The notes beneath the pieces are model-generated. The model worked only from the letters and a program-made list of their open reading frames with translations, did not search any database and had not been told where the DNA came from. Position numbers and translations under genes: made by a program. Of a stretch of 57,281 nucleotides of DNA, positions 17,419 to 25,458 are shown in pieces; the stretch's first letter is position 1, and every line of letters starts with the position of its first letter. The stretch is from Asaia lannensis NBRC 102526 (GTDB lineage Bacteria > Pseudomonadota > Alphaproteobacteria > Acetobacterales > Acetobacteraceae): NCBI RefSeq assembly GCF_024054035.1, contig NZ_JAMXQU010000014.1, positions 1 to 57,281 on the forward strand, written 5' to 3'.

Positions 17419-18345
17419 TTATTTCGAAAGCGTTGCTTTCGTGATGATATCGATACCCGTGTCTATATTCTTGGGCGTCTGCTGCCCCAGGGCTTTTTGC
17501 CATGCAGCAATCACTGCCCAGTAGCCCTGCATCTCAGGGCGGCTGGATGCGGAGGAATCAACCACGCCATCCTTGATGAGCTGGAGCATGTCGCTGAGGT
17601 TGTCGAGCCCGACCTCCTGAACCTTGCCGACCTTGTCGCTTTCACGAATGGCCTGACCGATACCGACCGGGCCTGCGGCATCGCAGGCGACCCATCCACC
17701 CAGGTCGGGATGCGCCTGCATGATGGCCGAGGCCTGTTTCTGTGCCGTTTCGATGCTGTCGTTATCGATGCCGGTCGCCACGACCTTCATGTCGGGATAT
17801 TTGGCAAAGACCTTGAGTTCGCATCGCGCGCGCAGAGCATGATTGGGGGCTGTCGGCACACCCATCATGATAGCGACCTCACCTTTGTGGTTGAGCAGTT
17901 TCGCGAGCCTTTCGGCGGCGATGGTGCCCTGCTCGCAAAAATCAGCCCCGACCGCCGTGATATTCATTCCCTCGGGCGGGAGTGAATCGAACACCGTCAT
18001 GGGGATTTTCTCGTCGACGGCTTCCTGCATGGTCGAGCGATTGCCCTTCTCGTCGAGAAGGTCGAGAATCAGCCCGTCAGGGTGCGTGGCAATAGCCCGT
18101 TCGATGATATCGTTCTGGGTCGAGACGTCAGCCGTCTGGGGCGCGCGATACTCCACCGTGATGGAGCGGCCGGTTGCCTTGCTGAGAAGCTGGGCAGCAG
18201 CCTGTGCGCCATTATTGGCCTTGTCAAACCAGGGATGAACGGCTTTCGGGATCATGACAAACCGCATGGGCCCGTTATCCGCGGCCGCATGAGCGGTCAT
18301 CGGAGCCAGGAACAGGGCGGCAGTTGCGAGCAGAGCTTTTTTCAT
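17419..18345 (-). CDS. periplasmic sugar/polyol-binding protein of the ABC importer
   Basis: 308 residues with a clear signal peptide (MKKALLATAALFLAPMTAHA, cut after AHA). The mature part is a type I periplasmic binding protein like RbsB (FVMIPKAVHPWFDKANNGAQAAA; DGLILDLLDEKG; VACDAAGPVGIGQAI). It captures the substrate and delivers it to the permease; the surrounding genes point to erythritol or another tetritol. It follows the RpiB-type gene by 31 bases and precedes the ATPase, so it belongs to the same operon. Confidence 0.92.
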   Translation of the reverse strand: MKKALLATAALFLAPMTAHAAADNGPMRFVMIPKAVHPWFDKANNGAQAAAQLLSKATGRSITVEYRAPQTADVSTQNDIIERAIATHPDGLILDLLDEKGNRSTMQEAVDEKIPMTVFDSLPPEGMNITAVGADFCEQGTIAAERLAKLLNHKGEVAIMMGVPTAPNHALRARCELKVFAKYPDMKVVATGIDNDSIETAQKQASAIMQAHPDLGGWVACDAAGPVGIGQAIRESDKVGKVQEVGLDNLSDMLQLIKDGVVDSSASSRPEMQGYWAVIAAWQKALGQQTPKNIDTGIDIITKATLSK

Positions 18346-18376
18346 GAAGTCAGACCTTTATGGTCGTGTTGATCCA

Positions 18377-18844
18377 TTACTTGCAGGAATTGGGCGAGTA
18401 TTTGCGGTCGAGGGCGTTGATGCCGTCAACGTTCTTCGCCGAGGCGCTGGCCGGATCGAATTTCTTGGCCAGGAACGCGTCCACAATTGTCTTTGCCAGC
18501 TCGGAACCGACAACACGTGCGCCCAGCGTGATGATATGGGCGTTATTGGACAGCGCCGCGCGCTCGGCCGAATAGACGTCATGGGCCTGGGCCGCGCGGA
18601 TGCCCGGGATCTTGTTGGCTGAAATGGCAACGCCAATGCCCGTGCCGCAGCAGAGGATGCCACGCTCGTACTCACCCGATAGAATTGCGTGGCCGACGCG
18701 CTCGCTCAGTTCGGAATAGAGTTCGCTCTTGGCATCGACCGGGCGCGAAAGATCGACGGCATCGACACCTTTGGCCTTGAGGTGGGCCACGATCTGCTGG
18801 GCCAGACCTTCACCGGCGCTATCGCCACCAACTGCAATTTTCAT
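18377..18844 (-). CDS. eryI: RpiB-family isomerase, probable D-erythrose-4-phosphate isomerase EryI
   Basis: 155 residues, the RpiB/LacAB fold. Visible family residues: D8 (VGGDSAG), [14 protein letters not shown] (65-78) with the active-site cysteine, AHD (87-89) and SNNAH (99-103). RpiB itself interconverts ribose and ribulose 5-phosphates. The paralogue EryI/DerI in erythritol clusters turns D-erythrulose 4-phosphate into D-erythrose 4-phosphate, which enters the pentose phosphate pathway. The position between eryH, a DeoR gene and the importer supports that assignment. RpiB is the safer name if the context is ignored. Confidence 0.88.
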   Translation of the reverse strand: MKIAVGGDSAGEGLAQQIVAHLKAKGVDAVDLSRPVDAKSELYSELSERVGHAILSGEYERGILCCGTGIGVAISANKIPGIRAAQAHDVYSAERAALSNNAHIITLGARVVGSELAKTIVDAFLAKKFDPASASAKNVDGINALDRKYSPNSCK

Positions 18845-18877
18845 GATCTCTTCCTTTATTTTGATCAGGGATAGGGG

Positions 18878-19705
18878 TCAGAAAGGCGCGCGTTGCGCGG
18901 GAGGTTGCACGGTATCCAGTGTGGCTATGTGCAAATTGATCCCGGCATCGAGCATCCGGTTCTTCTGGCTGTCGGACACACCTGAATCGGTGATCACGAC
19001 ATCGAAGTCAGAAAGGTTGGCCAGGCGATTGAGCGCCGTGACATCGAATTTCTGACTGTCGATCATCAGGATACGACGATCGACGATCTCCATGAGTGCC
19101 ATCTTGCATTTGACGATCTCCTGCTCCTGATGAAAGGCGCCGAGATCGCGCACAGCCGAGACGGACATGAACAGGGTATTGGCACGCAGCGACTTGGTGC
19201 CCTGTTCGCAGAGGATACCCAGAAACGCATCGAAGCGCGGGTGGTATTTCCCGCCGAGGCAGATCAGGCTTATGTCGCGTGCTCCGGCAATCTGCGTGGC
19301 AATGCCCATGCTGTTTGTGAGCACGGTCAGTGGCATTCCCGAAGGCAGGTTTTCCGACAGCACGCGTGACGTCGTCGAGTCATCGAGCGCGATGATATCA
19401 CCTGCCTTGATGAATTCCGCAGCAACACGCGCAATCGCCTGCTTCTCACGCGAGGCGCGTCTCATGCGATGCACGACGCTCGTTTCCATGACGCCGCTGG
19501 CGAGCATGGTCACGCCACCATGGACCTTGCGCACCAGTCCCTGCTCGGAGAGTGCGTGCAGGTCGCGATGGATCGTCATGCGGCTTGTCGAGAAGCGATC
19601 GACCAGTTCCTCGATCTGCGCGCCGCCATTTTCGAGCACATAATCGAGGATCTCGCGGCGACGTGCCGAGACCGCCTTGCTCTCGACTCCGGTCGCGCCG
19701 CTCAT
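18878..19705 (-). CDS. DeoR-family transcriptional regulator (EryR-like)
   Basis: 275 residues from the ATG at 19705, which overlaps the eryH stop as ATGA. N-terminal winged helix-turn-helix (ARRREILDYVLENGG, then SRMTIHRDLHAL and KVHGG) followed by a sugar-phosphate isomerase-like sensor domain (ALDDSTTSRVL, SLICLGGKYHPRFDAFLG). DeoR regulators are usually repressors released by a phosphorylated sugar. In Rhizobium a DeoR gene (eryR) sits beside tpiB and rpiB, the same arrangement as here. The target is probably the operon itself through the palindrome at 20504. A second DeoR regulator lies at 24586. Confidence 0.9.
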   Translation of the reverse strand: MSGATGVESKAVSARRREILDYVLENGGAQIEELVDRFSTSRMTIHRDLHALSEQGLVRKVHGGVTMLASGVMETSVVHRMRRASREKQAIARVAAEFIKAGDIIALDDSTTSRVLSENLPSGMPLTVLTNSMGIATQIAGARDISLICLGGKYHPRFDAFLGILCEQGTKSLRANTLFMSVSAVRDLGAFHQEQEIVKCKMALMEIVDRRILMIDSQKFDVTALNRLANLSDFDVVITDSGVSDSQKNRMLDAGINLHIATLDTVQPPAQRAPF

Positions 19706-20466
19706 GATGCGACCGACCGGATGATGGCTTCCAGCCCTGCCGGATTCCATGCTGAACGACCGATAAACACGCCATCGACATCGCGCAGCGCGGTATAGGC
19801 GGCAGCGTTCGCCAGAGAAACGCTGCCGCCATAAAGCAGAGGCACACGCTTTGCTGCGTCTGTCCCGACCAGTTCGGCAAGGACCGCGCGCAGTCTCGTA
19901 TGGGCGATATCGACAAATTCGGGTTCTGCTGCCGTACCGTTTGAACCGATCGCCCAGACGGGCTCGTAAGCGATAAGAACCGTTGCGATTTCGGCCTCGT
20001 TCAGACCGTAAAGAGCCATTTTGGTCTGGCGTGCGAGTGTTTCATGTGTGACGCCGAACGCATATTCGTCCGCGCTGTCACCGATGCAGATGAGCGGACG
20101 CAGGCCGTAGCGGATTGCGGCGCGGACCTTCAGATTGACTGTGATATCCGTCTCGCTGAAATGCTCACGTCGTTCGGAATGCCCCAGTTCGATCAGATCG
20201 GCACCGCATTCGCGTACCATCTGCGGTGAGATTTCTCCGGTCCAGGCGCCCTCGTCCTCCCAGTGCATGTTCTGGGCGCCGACATGCCAGCGTGAGCCCT
20301 GTAACCGCGCCGCGACACTTTCCAGCGACGTGAAAGGCGGAATGATAAACGGTGTGATCGAAGCCGGAACGTCCATATCTGCAATCTGTGTGGCAGCATC
20401 GCGCGAGGCGCCCGGCCCCTTGTTCATCTTCCAGCTTGTTCCGACCCAGAGAGATTTTGAGGACAT
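19702..20466 (-). CDS. eryH: triosephosphate-isomerase-family enzyme, probable tetrulose-phosphate isomerase EryH
   Basis: 254 residues with the complete TIM active site: K13 (SWKMNK), H96 (GHSERR), E168 (AYEPVWAIG) and the phosphate-binding LLYGGSVS. Divergence from housekeeping TpiA and the location next to EryI, EryA and EryB indicate EryH (TpiA2/LerI), which moves the carbonyl of a phosphorylated tetrulose to give D-erythrulose 4-phosphate. It is the first gene of the eryH-deoR-eryI-importer-kinase operon. A true glycolytic TpiA cannot be fully excluded without a tree. Confidence 0.87.
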   Translation of the reverse strand: MSSKSLWVGTSWKMNKGPGASRDAATQIADMDVPASITPFIIPPFTSLESVAARLQGSRWHVGAQNMHWEDEGAWTGEISPQMVRECGADLIELGHSERREHFSETDITVNLKVRAAIRYGLRPLICIGDSADEYAFGVTHETLARQTKMALYGLNEAEIATVLIAYEPVWAIGSNGTAAEPEFVDIAHTRLRAVLAELVGTDAAKRVPLLYGGSVSLANAAAYTALRDVDGVFIGRSAWNPAGLEAIIRSVAS

Positions 20467-20503
20467 CGCTTTGTCTTTCTTCGCACTACCGGCACGTTCA
20501 TCA

Positions 20504-20519
20504 TAACGTATGAATGTTA
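20504..20519. promoter_or_regulatory. candidate operator upstream of eryH
   Basis: TAACGT-atga-ATGTTA, a 16-bp imperfect palindrome in an AT-rich region 38 bases upstream of the eryH start. Read on the minus strand it begins TAACATTCATACG; the divergent eryA promoter region has a similar TAACATTTACG (24286-24296). Binding by one of the two DeoR regulators is an inference. Confidence 0.4.
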
Positions 20520-20836
20520 CTATAGGCGGAGAGATAACATCGAGATAGATAAAATATCATATTGTCCGTTCACATTGATATGATTGATCGGGCTATGATA
20601 TTCAGAAAACTACTATATCACTGATAAACAACGATAATGTTTTTGGTGCAAGTGTTACGTTTTGTGGCGTGATAATGTGATGTCATGTTTTCCGTCCCTA
20701 CAGGCGGGAAATCCGGGTTAACCGGCTTTCACTGACATGCAGCAAGCGCATGGAGCATCATGGAACACCGATGACACCGGTGATCTCAACGCAGGTTTGT
20801 ATGGGCCTTTTGTTGTTTCAGCGCCGATAAGCCGCC
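20520..20836. other. AT-rich promoter region of the eryH operon
   Basis: No gene is seen in these 317 bases. The part next to eryH (20520-20660) is AT-rich, with several TATGAT-like words that could serve as a -10 box on the minus strand; I cannot choose one with confidence. The remainder has ordinary composition. Confidence 0.4.
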
Positions 20837-20908
20837 CCTGTTGCGCTCTGCTGGCCTGATAAGCCCGCAATGTCTGGGCCCGCGCAACAGGCCTCGCGCT
20901 GTTGCGGG
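20837..20908. repeat. inverted repeat cluster downstream of eryB
   Basis: CCTGTTGCGC (20837-20846) is matched by its exact complement GCGCAACAGG (20882-20891), which is followed after five bases by CGCTGTTGCGGG (20897-20908). Any two of the three copies can pair. The cluster lies just after the eryB stop on the minus strand and may act as a terminator, 3' RNA stabiliser or REP-like element; no U tract is present. Confidence 0.45.
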
Positions 20909-20938
20909 TTGCTCATGTCGCGCTCGCCGGGTCCGGTG

Positions 20939-22618
20939 TCACAATCCTTCGGGATCCTTAACGCCGTGAGTTGTTTGGGCCCGTTGCCAGCAGCGATCTA
21001 CCTGTTCGCTTCGTTTGGCATCCGACCAACCCAGCATTTCGGCCATGATGAGACTGATCTCAACGATCCTTGCGCGGGTCAGTAAACCGCGCAGGGCAAT
21101 GGGCGTGCGTCGGTAGACAATGTCATCAACCGTGCGAACCAGTTCTTCGTCCACGATATAGCGTATTTCGTTACGCGTATATTCGGCCAGGGTCTCAAGC
21201 GGCCGGTCGGGTGTGGCGCTGCAGGTGGCTGCAACACGTTCTGCCGTTGTGCCGTAGCGTTCGAATAACGCTTCGGCACGCGCCATATCGATGGCATTCT
21301 TTCTTGCAATCGTTTCGAGATAGGCCTTGCGCCCGCGTGTGCCGGGATAGCGCGCGCCGCCGCCAATGGGCCGCGTACGAGATGATGCGATACGTTTCCT
21401 GTGCAGCATCGCCAGGGTTTTGTCTGCCACCTCTTCCGCCAGTCCGCGAAAAGTCGTCCATTTACCGCCGACCAGCGAGAGCACAGGCGTGGTTCCCGCA
21501 TAATCCGTGTGAACAATATGATCGCGGCTGATCGCTCCGGGGTCGTCCGCATTGCTTGCAGGGAGCGGTCGCACGCCGCAATAGCGATAGAGCACATGCC
21601 GATCCGCGATCGCAAAGCCTGGGAAAAGCTCGCTCAGCATGTGCAGCATGTAATTCTGCTCCTCTTCGGAACAGGTGGCGGTGTCGGGATCCTTCACGGG
21701 AATATCGGTCGAGCCGACGAGAATATGCCCGAGGAAAGGATAGGCCAGACAGATACGCCCGTCCTTCGTGCCGAAATAGACCATCTGCCCATCGAGTTCG
21801 CGCAACAGGGCCTCGTGACGGAGGACGAGATGAGAGCCCTTCGTGCCGCCGATATAGCGGGTCTGAAGGCCGAGTTCCGCATTGATGCTGTCGATCCAGG
21901 CCCCACCGGCATTGATCACGAGATCGGTCTTCACATGGATGACCGTATCGGTCAGCGCATCGCGCAATGTGAGCACACCCTCATGAAAACCCTCGACGCG
22001 TGTATAGGTTTTGACCGCGCAACCGAGATTGAGACGCAGCGCATCCTCTACGCATTCGAAACCCAGCCTTTCCGGCTGTGAGATCGCTGCATCGTAATAG
22101 CGGCCCGTCGCGATTACCTTCCGGGTCATATGAGGCCACGCCCGTCGGACGGCCTTGCCAAGGCTGAGCCTGTGGCGCGGCATCACGCGTGCCCTCCGAC
22201 CGAGAAAATCATAGATCTGCATGCCGATTTCGGTGATCAGCACGCCGCGATCGGCAAGCTTGCTCCTGAATCCCAGAAAACGTCTGATCGAGGGAATAAT
22301 ACCGCCAAACCATGAATGGATCGGTATGACTGTCGGAAGCGGCGTTACCAGATGCGGCGCATTTCTGAGGAGCAGGTTACGCTCAAGCGTGGATTGCGCG
22401 ACAAGTCTGAATTCACCCGTTTCGAGATATTTGATTCCACCATGGATAAGACGTGACGGAGCCGCAGAGGCGCCTGCGCAGATATCCTCGCGCTCGATCA
22501 GGAGCACGTTGACGCCCTGAAGCGCGAGCTCCCTGAAAAGGCCGACGCCATTGATGCCGGCGCCGATGATCGTCACATCGAAATGGGTGGAATCGAGCTG
22601 TTCGGCGGAATGGGTCAT
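20939..22618 (-). CDS. eryB: GlpD-family FAD dehydrogenase, probable erythritol-phosphate dehydrogenase EryB
   Basis: 559 residues from the ATG at 22618 (MTHSAEQL); a TTG at 22651 would add 11 residues. The N-terminal FAD fingerprint IIGAGINGVGLFREL is followed by ASAAPSRLIHGGIKYLE, and the C-terminal GlpD-type domain begins around residue 400. Glycerol-3-phosphate dehydrogenases have this fold. With an EryA-type kinase 72 bases upstream, the fitting role is oxidation of L-erythritol 4-phosphate to L-3-tetrulose 4-phosphate (L-erythrulose 1-phosphate), passing electrons to the respiratory chain at the inner membrane. A glycerol-3-phosphate role remains possible, but the kinase is not GlpK-like. 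Confidence 0.87.
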   Translation of the reverse strand: MTHSAEQLDSTHFDVTIIGAGINGVGLFRELALQGVNVLLIEREDICAGASAAPSRLIHGGIKYLETGEFRLVAQSTLERNLLLRNAPHLVTPLPTVIPIHSWFGGIIPSIRRFLGFRSKLADRGVLITEIGMQIYDFLGRRARVMPRHRLSLGKAVRRAWPHMTRKVIATGRYYDAAISQPERLGFECVEDALRLNLGCAVKTYTRVEGFHEGVLTLRDALTDTVIHVKTDLVINAGGAWIDSINAELGLQTRYIGGTKGSHLVLRHEALLRELDGQMVYFGTKDGRICLAYPFLGHILVGSTDIPVKDPDTATCSEEEQNYMLHMLSELFPGFAIADRHVLYRYCGVRPLPASNADDPGAISRDHIVHTDYAGTTPVLSLVGGKWTTFRGLAEEVADKTLAMLHRKRIASSRTRPIGGGARYPGTRGRKAYLETIARKNAIDMARAEALFERYGTTAERVAATCSATPDRPLETLAEYTRNEIRYIVDEELVRTVDDIVYRRTPIALRGLLTRARIVEISLIMAEMLGWSDAKRSEQVDRCWQRAQTTHGVKDPEGL

Positions 22619-22690
22619 GTCAGTCTCGTGCTCATGCGTGTCATCGGACAAAGCCGAAATGGATGATGGTCAAATACAGGCGACGGGGTT

Positions 22691-24232
22691 TCAGGCATTC
22701 GGAAGCGAGTCGGTGAGGTAATCGTCACCCTGATCACTATGCAGGGCGGGCCAGAATGGCTCCAGTGCCTGGGCGACAGACTGATAACGCGCGTAAATTG
22801 AGTCGTAATACCGTTTCATGACAGCATCAGGTCCGAACTGACGGGGCTGAACATCGAGAGAGTCGACAGCATTTTCGAGACTCGTGGCCATGCCGCACGC
22901 CACCCCCGCAGTGAGCGCAGCGCCAAGCGCCCCGGCTTCACGTACGGGTGAAGTCATGACCGTATGTCCAAGAATATCGGCAAAAAGCTGGCCGATTTCC
23001 GGTCGCCTGCTACCTCCTCCCGATACGCCGATACGGACGACGCTCCCGGTCCGAAGCAGGTCCTCGACATGGTGGCGGTGATTGAAGATCGTTCCTTCGA
23101 TCATGGCACGAAAAAGGTCGGCGCGGTCATGCCAGGACTGCACCCCAAGAAAGGAGGCTGTTGCCGGTGTTTCGAACGGCGAGCCGAACAGATAGGGATG
23201 ATAGAGCGGGATCTGACGGTTCATGCGGCCCTCGCTGAATTTGCCTATCGCGGCATCGATCAGCTTTGCAGCGGAATCCGGATCTTCAGGGTCGATATAG
23301 CGGGCCATCCATTCGAGATTGCTTGCCGAGGCGGGCGAGATCGCCATGCAGTTCCACAGACCTTTGCGATATCCGGCGCGACAGGCCCATTCATTGCCTG
23401 TCACCGGACGGTCGCGGAGAACCTCATTGATCGAGAACGTGCCTGCGGTCACTGTCATATCGCCTGGCCGGATCTGTCCGAGCCCGACCGCTGCAGCGAT
23501 GACGTCATGCAGCCCTGCAGAAACGGGTGTGCCTGCCATGAGACCGGTCATACGGGCGGCCTCGGGAGTTACCCTGCCCGCGCAGTCGCAGGAATCGTGC
23601 ATGGGTGGCAGTGCCGGTGCGACTTCGCGCAGATCGAGGCAGTCGAGGATATCCGTGCTGTAGCATTGCCTATGCAGATCGGTGAATGCCGTACTCGCCT
23701 CGGTGAGATCGGTCGCCACCTCTCCTGTGAGGCAGTAGCGCAGCCAGTCCTTGGCAAAGAATGCCACGCCGATTGCGCTGTAGCGCTCTGGCTGGTGGCG
23801 CTTGATCCACGCGAGCAATGTGGTTGCGGAATAAGGATAGGGGCGCTGCCCGGCGAGCGGCATCATCCTGTCCAGGATGCCATCACGCTTCCACTGGTCG
23901 TGAAGACCATAGGCACGGCTGTCGAGCGACATGATTCCGTGCCCGAGCGGTCTGTTGCCCCTGTCGAGCAGGAATAAACCATCGCCATGTGCTGTCACCC
24001 CGACACCGGCAATGTCGGCACCGGTCAATCCAGCATCGGCAAGCGCATCCCGTATCGTGCCGGCCACGACAGACCAGCTTTTCTCCAGATCACGTTCCAC
24101 ATGGCGCGGCGTGTCCGAGATCTGCGCGATGCGCGCATGCCCTACTCCTGCAATCCGGCCGTCTGTGGCGAAAATCACAGTTTTGGCGCTGGACGATCCG
24201 CAGTCGATCCCGATCAGATATGCCGCACCCAT
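22691..24232 (-). CDS. eryA: FGGY-family carbohydrate kinase, probable erythritol kinase EryA
   Basis: 513 residues, the standard FGGY length. The N-terminal ATPase motif is IGIDCGSSSAKTVIF (8-22) and the C-terminal domain has GVSGGGSRRPEIGQLFADILG. GGAG lies seven bases before the ATG at 24232. EryA phosphorylates erythritol to L-erythritol 4-phosphate, the entry step of the pathway; EryB follows on the same transcript. The substrate is inferred from the EryB, EryH and EryI neighbours, since FGGY kinases also act on xylulose, ribulose, ribitol and glycerol. Confidence 0.87.
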   Translation of the reverse strand: MGAAYLIGIDCGSSSAKTVIFATDGRIAGVGHARIAQISDTPRHVERDLEKSWSVVAGTIRDALADAGLTGADIAGVGVTAHGDGLFLLDRGNRPLGHGIMSLDSRAYGLHDQWKRDGILDRMMPLAGQRPYPYSATTLLAWIKRHQPERYSAIGVAFFAKDWLRYCLTGEVATDLTEASTAFTDLHRQCYSTDILDCLDLREVAPALPPMHDSCDCAGRVTPEAARMTGLMAGTPVSAGLHDVIAAAVGLGQIRPGDMTVTAGTFSINEVLRDRPVTGNEWACRAGYRKGLWNCMAISPASASNLEWMARYIDPEDPDSAAKLIDAAIGKFSEGRMNRQIPLYHPYLFGSPFETPATASFLGVQSWHDRADLFRAMIEGTIFNHRHHVEDLLRTGSVVRIGVSGGGSRRPEIGQLFADILGHTVMTSPVREAGALGAALTAGVACGMATSLENAVDSLDVQPRQFGPDAVMKRYYDSIYARYQSVAQALEPFWPALHSDQGDDYLTDSLPNA

Positions 24233-24585
24233 GACTTGGCTCCATAATGACTTGAGGCCTAACCGTTCTCCCGCTGTAATATGAGCGTAAATGTTATGAA
24301 AATCACAATAAAGTGCTATATATGATACGTTGGGTGAGGTAATTTATCGCACGCTCCGGTGATCGCCGGTATCGATCAAGTTCTGTCTCTCGCGGGACAC
24401 GCACAGGTTTATTTCCGGTCAGGCGCTCACCCGCTCTTGAAGGGCATGACATGTTGTTTCCCTTAAGCAGATGTATGAGACTATCCCTTGCTGGCATGAG
24501 ATATTTGTGATATTTTTGTTATCAATCAATCGGTCTGCTTGGTCCACCGGAACAAAGCGAATTCTGTCAAAGGCAGTTCTTGAAT
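24233..24585. promoter_or_regulatory. divergent promoter region between eryA and the second deoR gene
   Basis: These 353 bases hold no gene. On the minus strand, TAACATTTACG (24296-24286) resembles the candidate operator upstream of eryH. AT-rich stretches at 24300-24325 and 24498-24530 (GATATTTTTGTTATCAATC) are likely promoter cores for the two directions. The exact boxes are not certain. Confidence 0.45.
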
Positions 24586-25401
24586 ATGAGTGATGACATC
24601 AGGTCAGCACCTCCCCTGGACGGTTTCTCGGGCGTGAAACGTCAGAATCTGAAGTCGCGTCAGCAGCAGATTCTCGATCTGCTGTTCGAGCAGGGTAACG
24701 CCAGCATCGAATTTCTTGCCGAGCATTTCGACGTCAGTCGCATGACGATTCACCGTGATGCCCATGCGCTTGCCAGTCAGGGGCTGATTGACAAGATCCA
24801 TGGTGGCATCACGCTCAAGAACCGGGCGCGTACCGAGAAAAATGTGGCCTATCGTCAACACCGGGCGGCCAATCTCAAAAAGGCGATCATTCAGCGCGCC
24901 GTATCGATGATCGAACCGGGTCAGGTCATCATCCTCGATGATTCGACGACGGTAGCCGAAATGCTGCCGCTCCTTCCGGCACGCGCACCGCTGACAGTGA
25001 TTACCAATGCTGTCGGTGTCGTGCAGGCGCTTGCGCCCTTCCCCGGTATCAAGATCATCTGTCTCGGGGGCGATTACAGCAATTCGCGCAACGCATTTTT
25101 CGGGCTTGTCTGTGAGCAGGCGGCGCGGTCTTTGCGCGGCAACATCATGTTTATGTCAACCTCGGTCATTTCTGGCGATACGGCGTTCCAGAACGATCAG
25201 GATGTGGTGAAGGTAAAACGTGCGCTGATGGCAATTGCCGATCGGTGCGTTCTGCTTGTGGACAGCACCAAGTTTCGCCAAGGCGGTTTGCATCGCCTGA
25301 CGTCGCTTCAGGAATTTGACCGTATTCTGACCGATGGGCAGATCAAGCCGGCAATCCTGTCCGATCTGGAAGCTTCAGGAATCCCCGTCGAAGTCTGCTA
25401 G
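24586..25401 (+). CDS. DeoR-family transcriptional regulator, second copy
   Basis: 271 residues from the ATG at 24586; a TTG at 24580 has better spacing to AAAGG (24570-24574), so the start may be two codons earlier. The winged helix-turn-helix (RQQQILDLLFEQGN, then SRMTIHRDAHAL and KIHGG) and sensor domain (ILDDSTTVAEML, IICLGGDYSNSRNAFFG) closely parallel the regulator at 18878, so the two look like paralogues. It is divergent from eryA-eryB and probably controls that promoter in response to a phosphorylated intermediate. Brucella instead uses the SorC-type EryD. A GC-rich hairpin follows the gene. Confidence 0.9.
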   Translation: MSDDIRSAPPLDGFSGVKRQNLKSRQQQILDLLFEQGNASIEFLAEHFDVSRMTIHRDAHALASQGLIDKIHGGITLKNRARTEKNVAYRQHRAANLKKAIIQRAVSMIEPGQVIILDDSTTVAEMLPLLPARAPLTVITNAVGVVQALAPFPGIKIICLGGDYSNSRNAFFGLVCEQAARSLRGNIMFMSTSVISGDTAFQNDQDVVKVKRALMAIADRCVLLVDSTKFRQGGLHRLTSLQEFDRILTDGQIKPAILSDLEASGIPVEVC

Positions 25402-25411
25402 GCGTTTTACA

Positions 25412-25440
25412 CGGGAGGCGCCCTTAACGGGCGCCTCCCG
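25412..25440. terminator. strong hairpin between convergent deoR and alcohol dehydrogenase genes
   Basis: CGGGAGGCGCCC and GGGCGCCTCCCG form a perfect 12-bp stem around the 5-base loop TTAAC. It lies between genes that end towards each other. There is no U tract, so it may be a bidirectional barrier rather than a classical terminator. Confidence 0.6.
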
Positions 25441-25458
25441 GATACCGTGAGAACGGTA

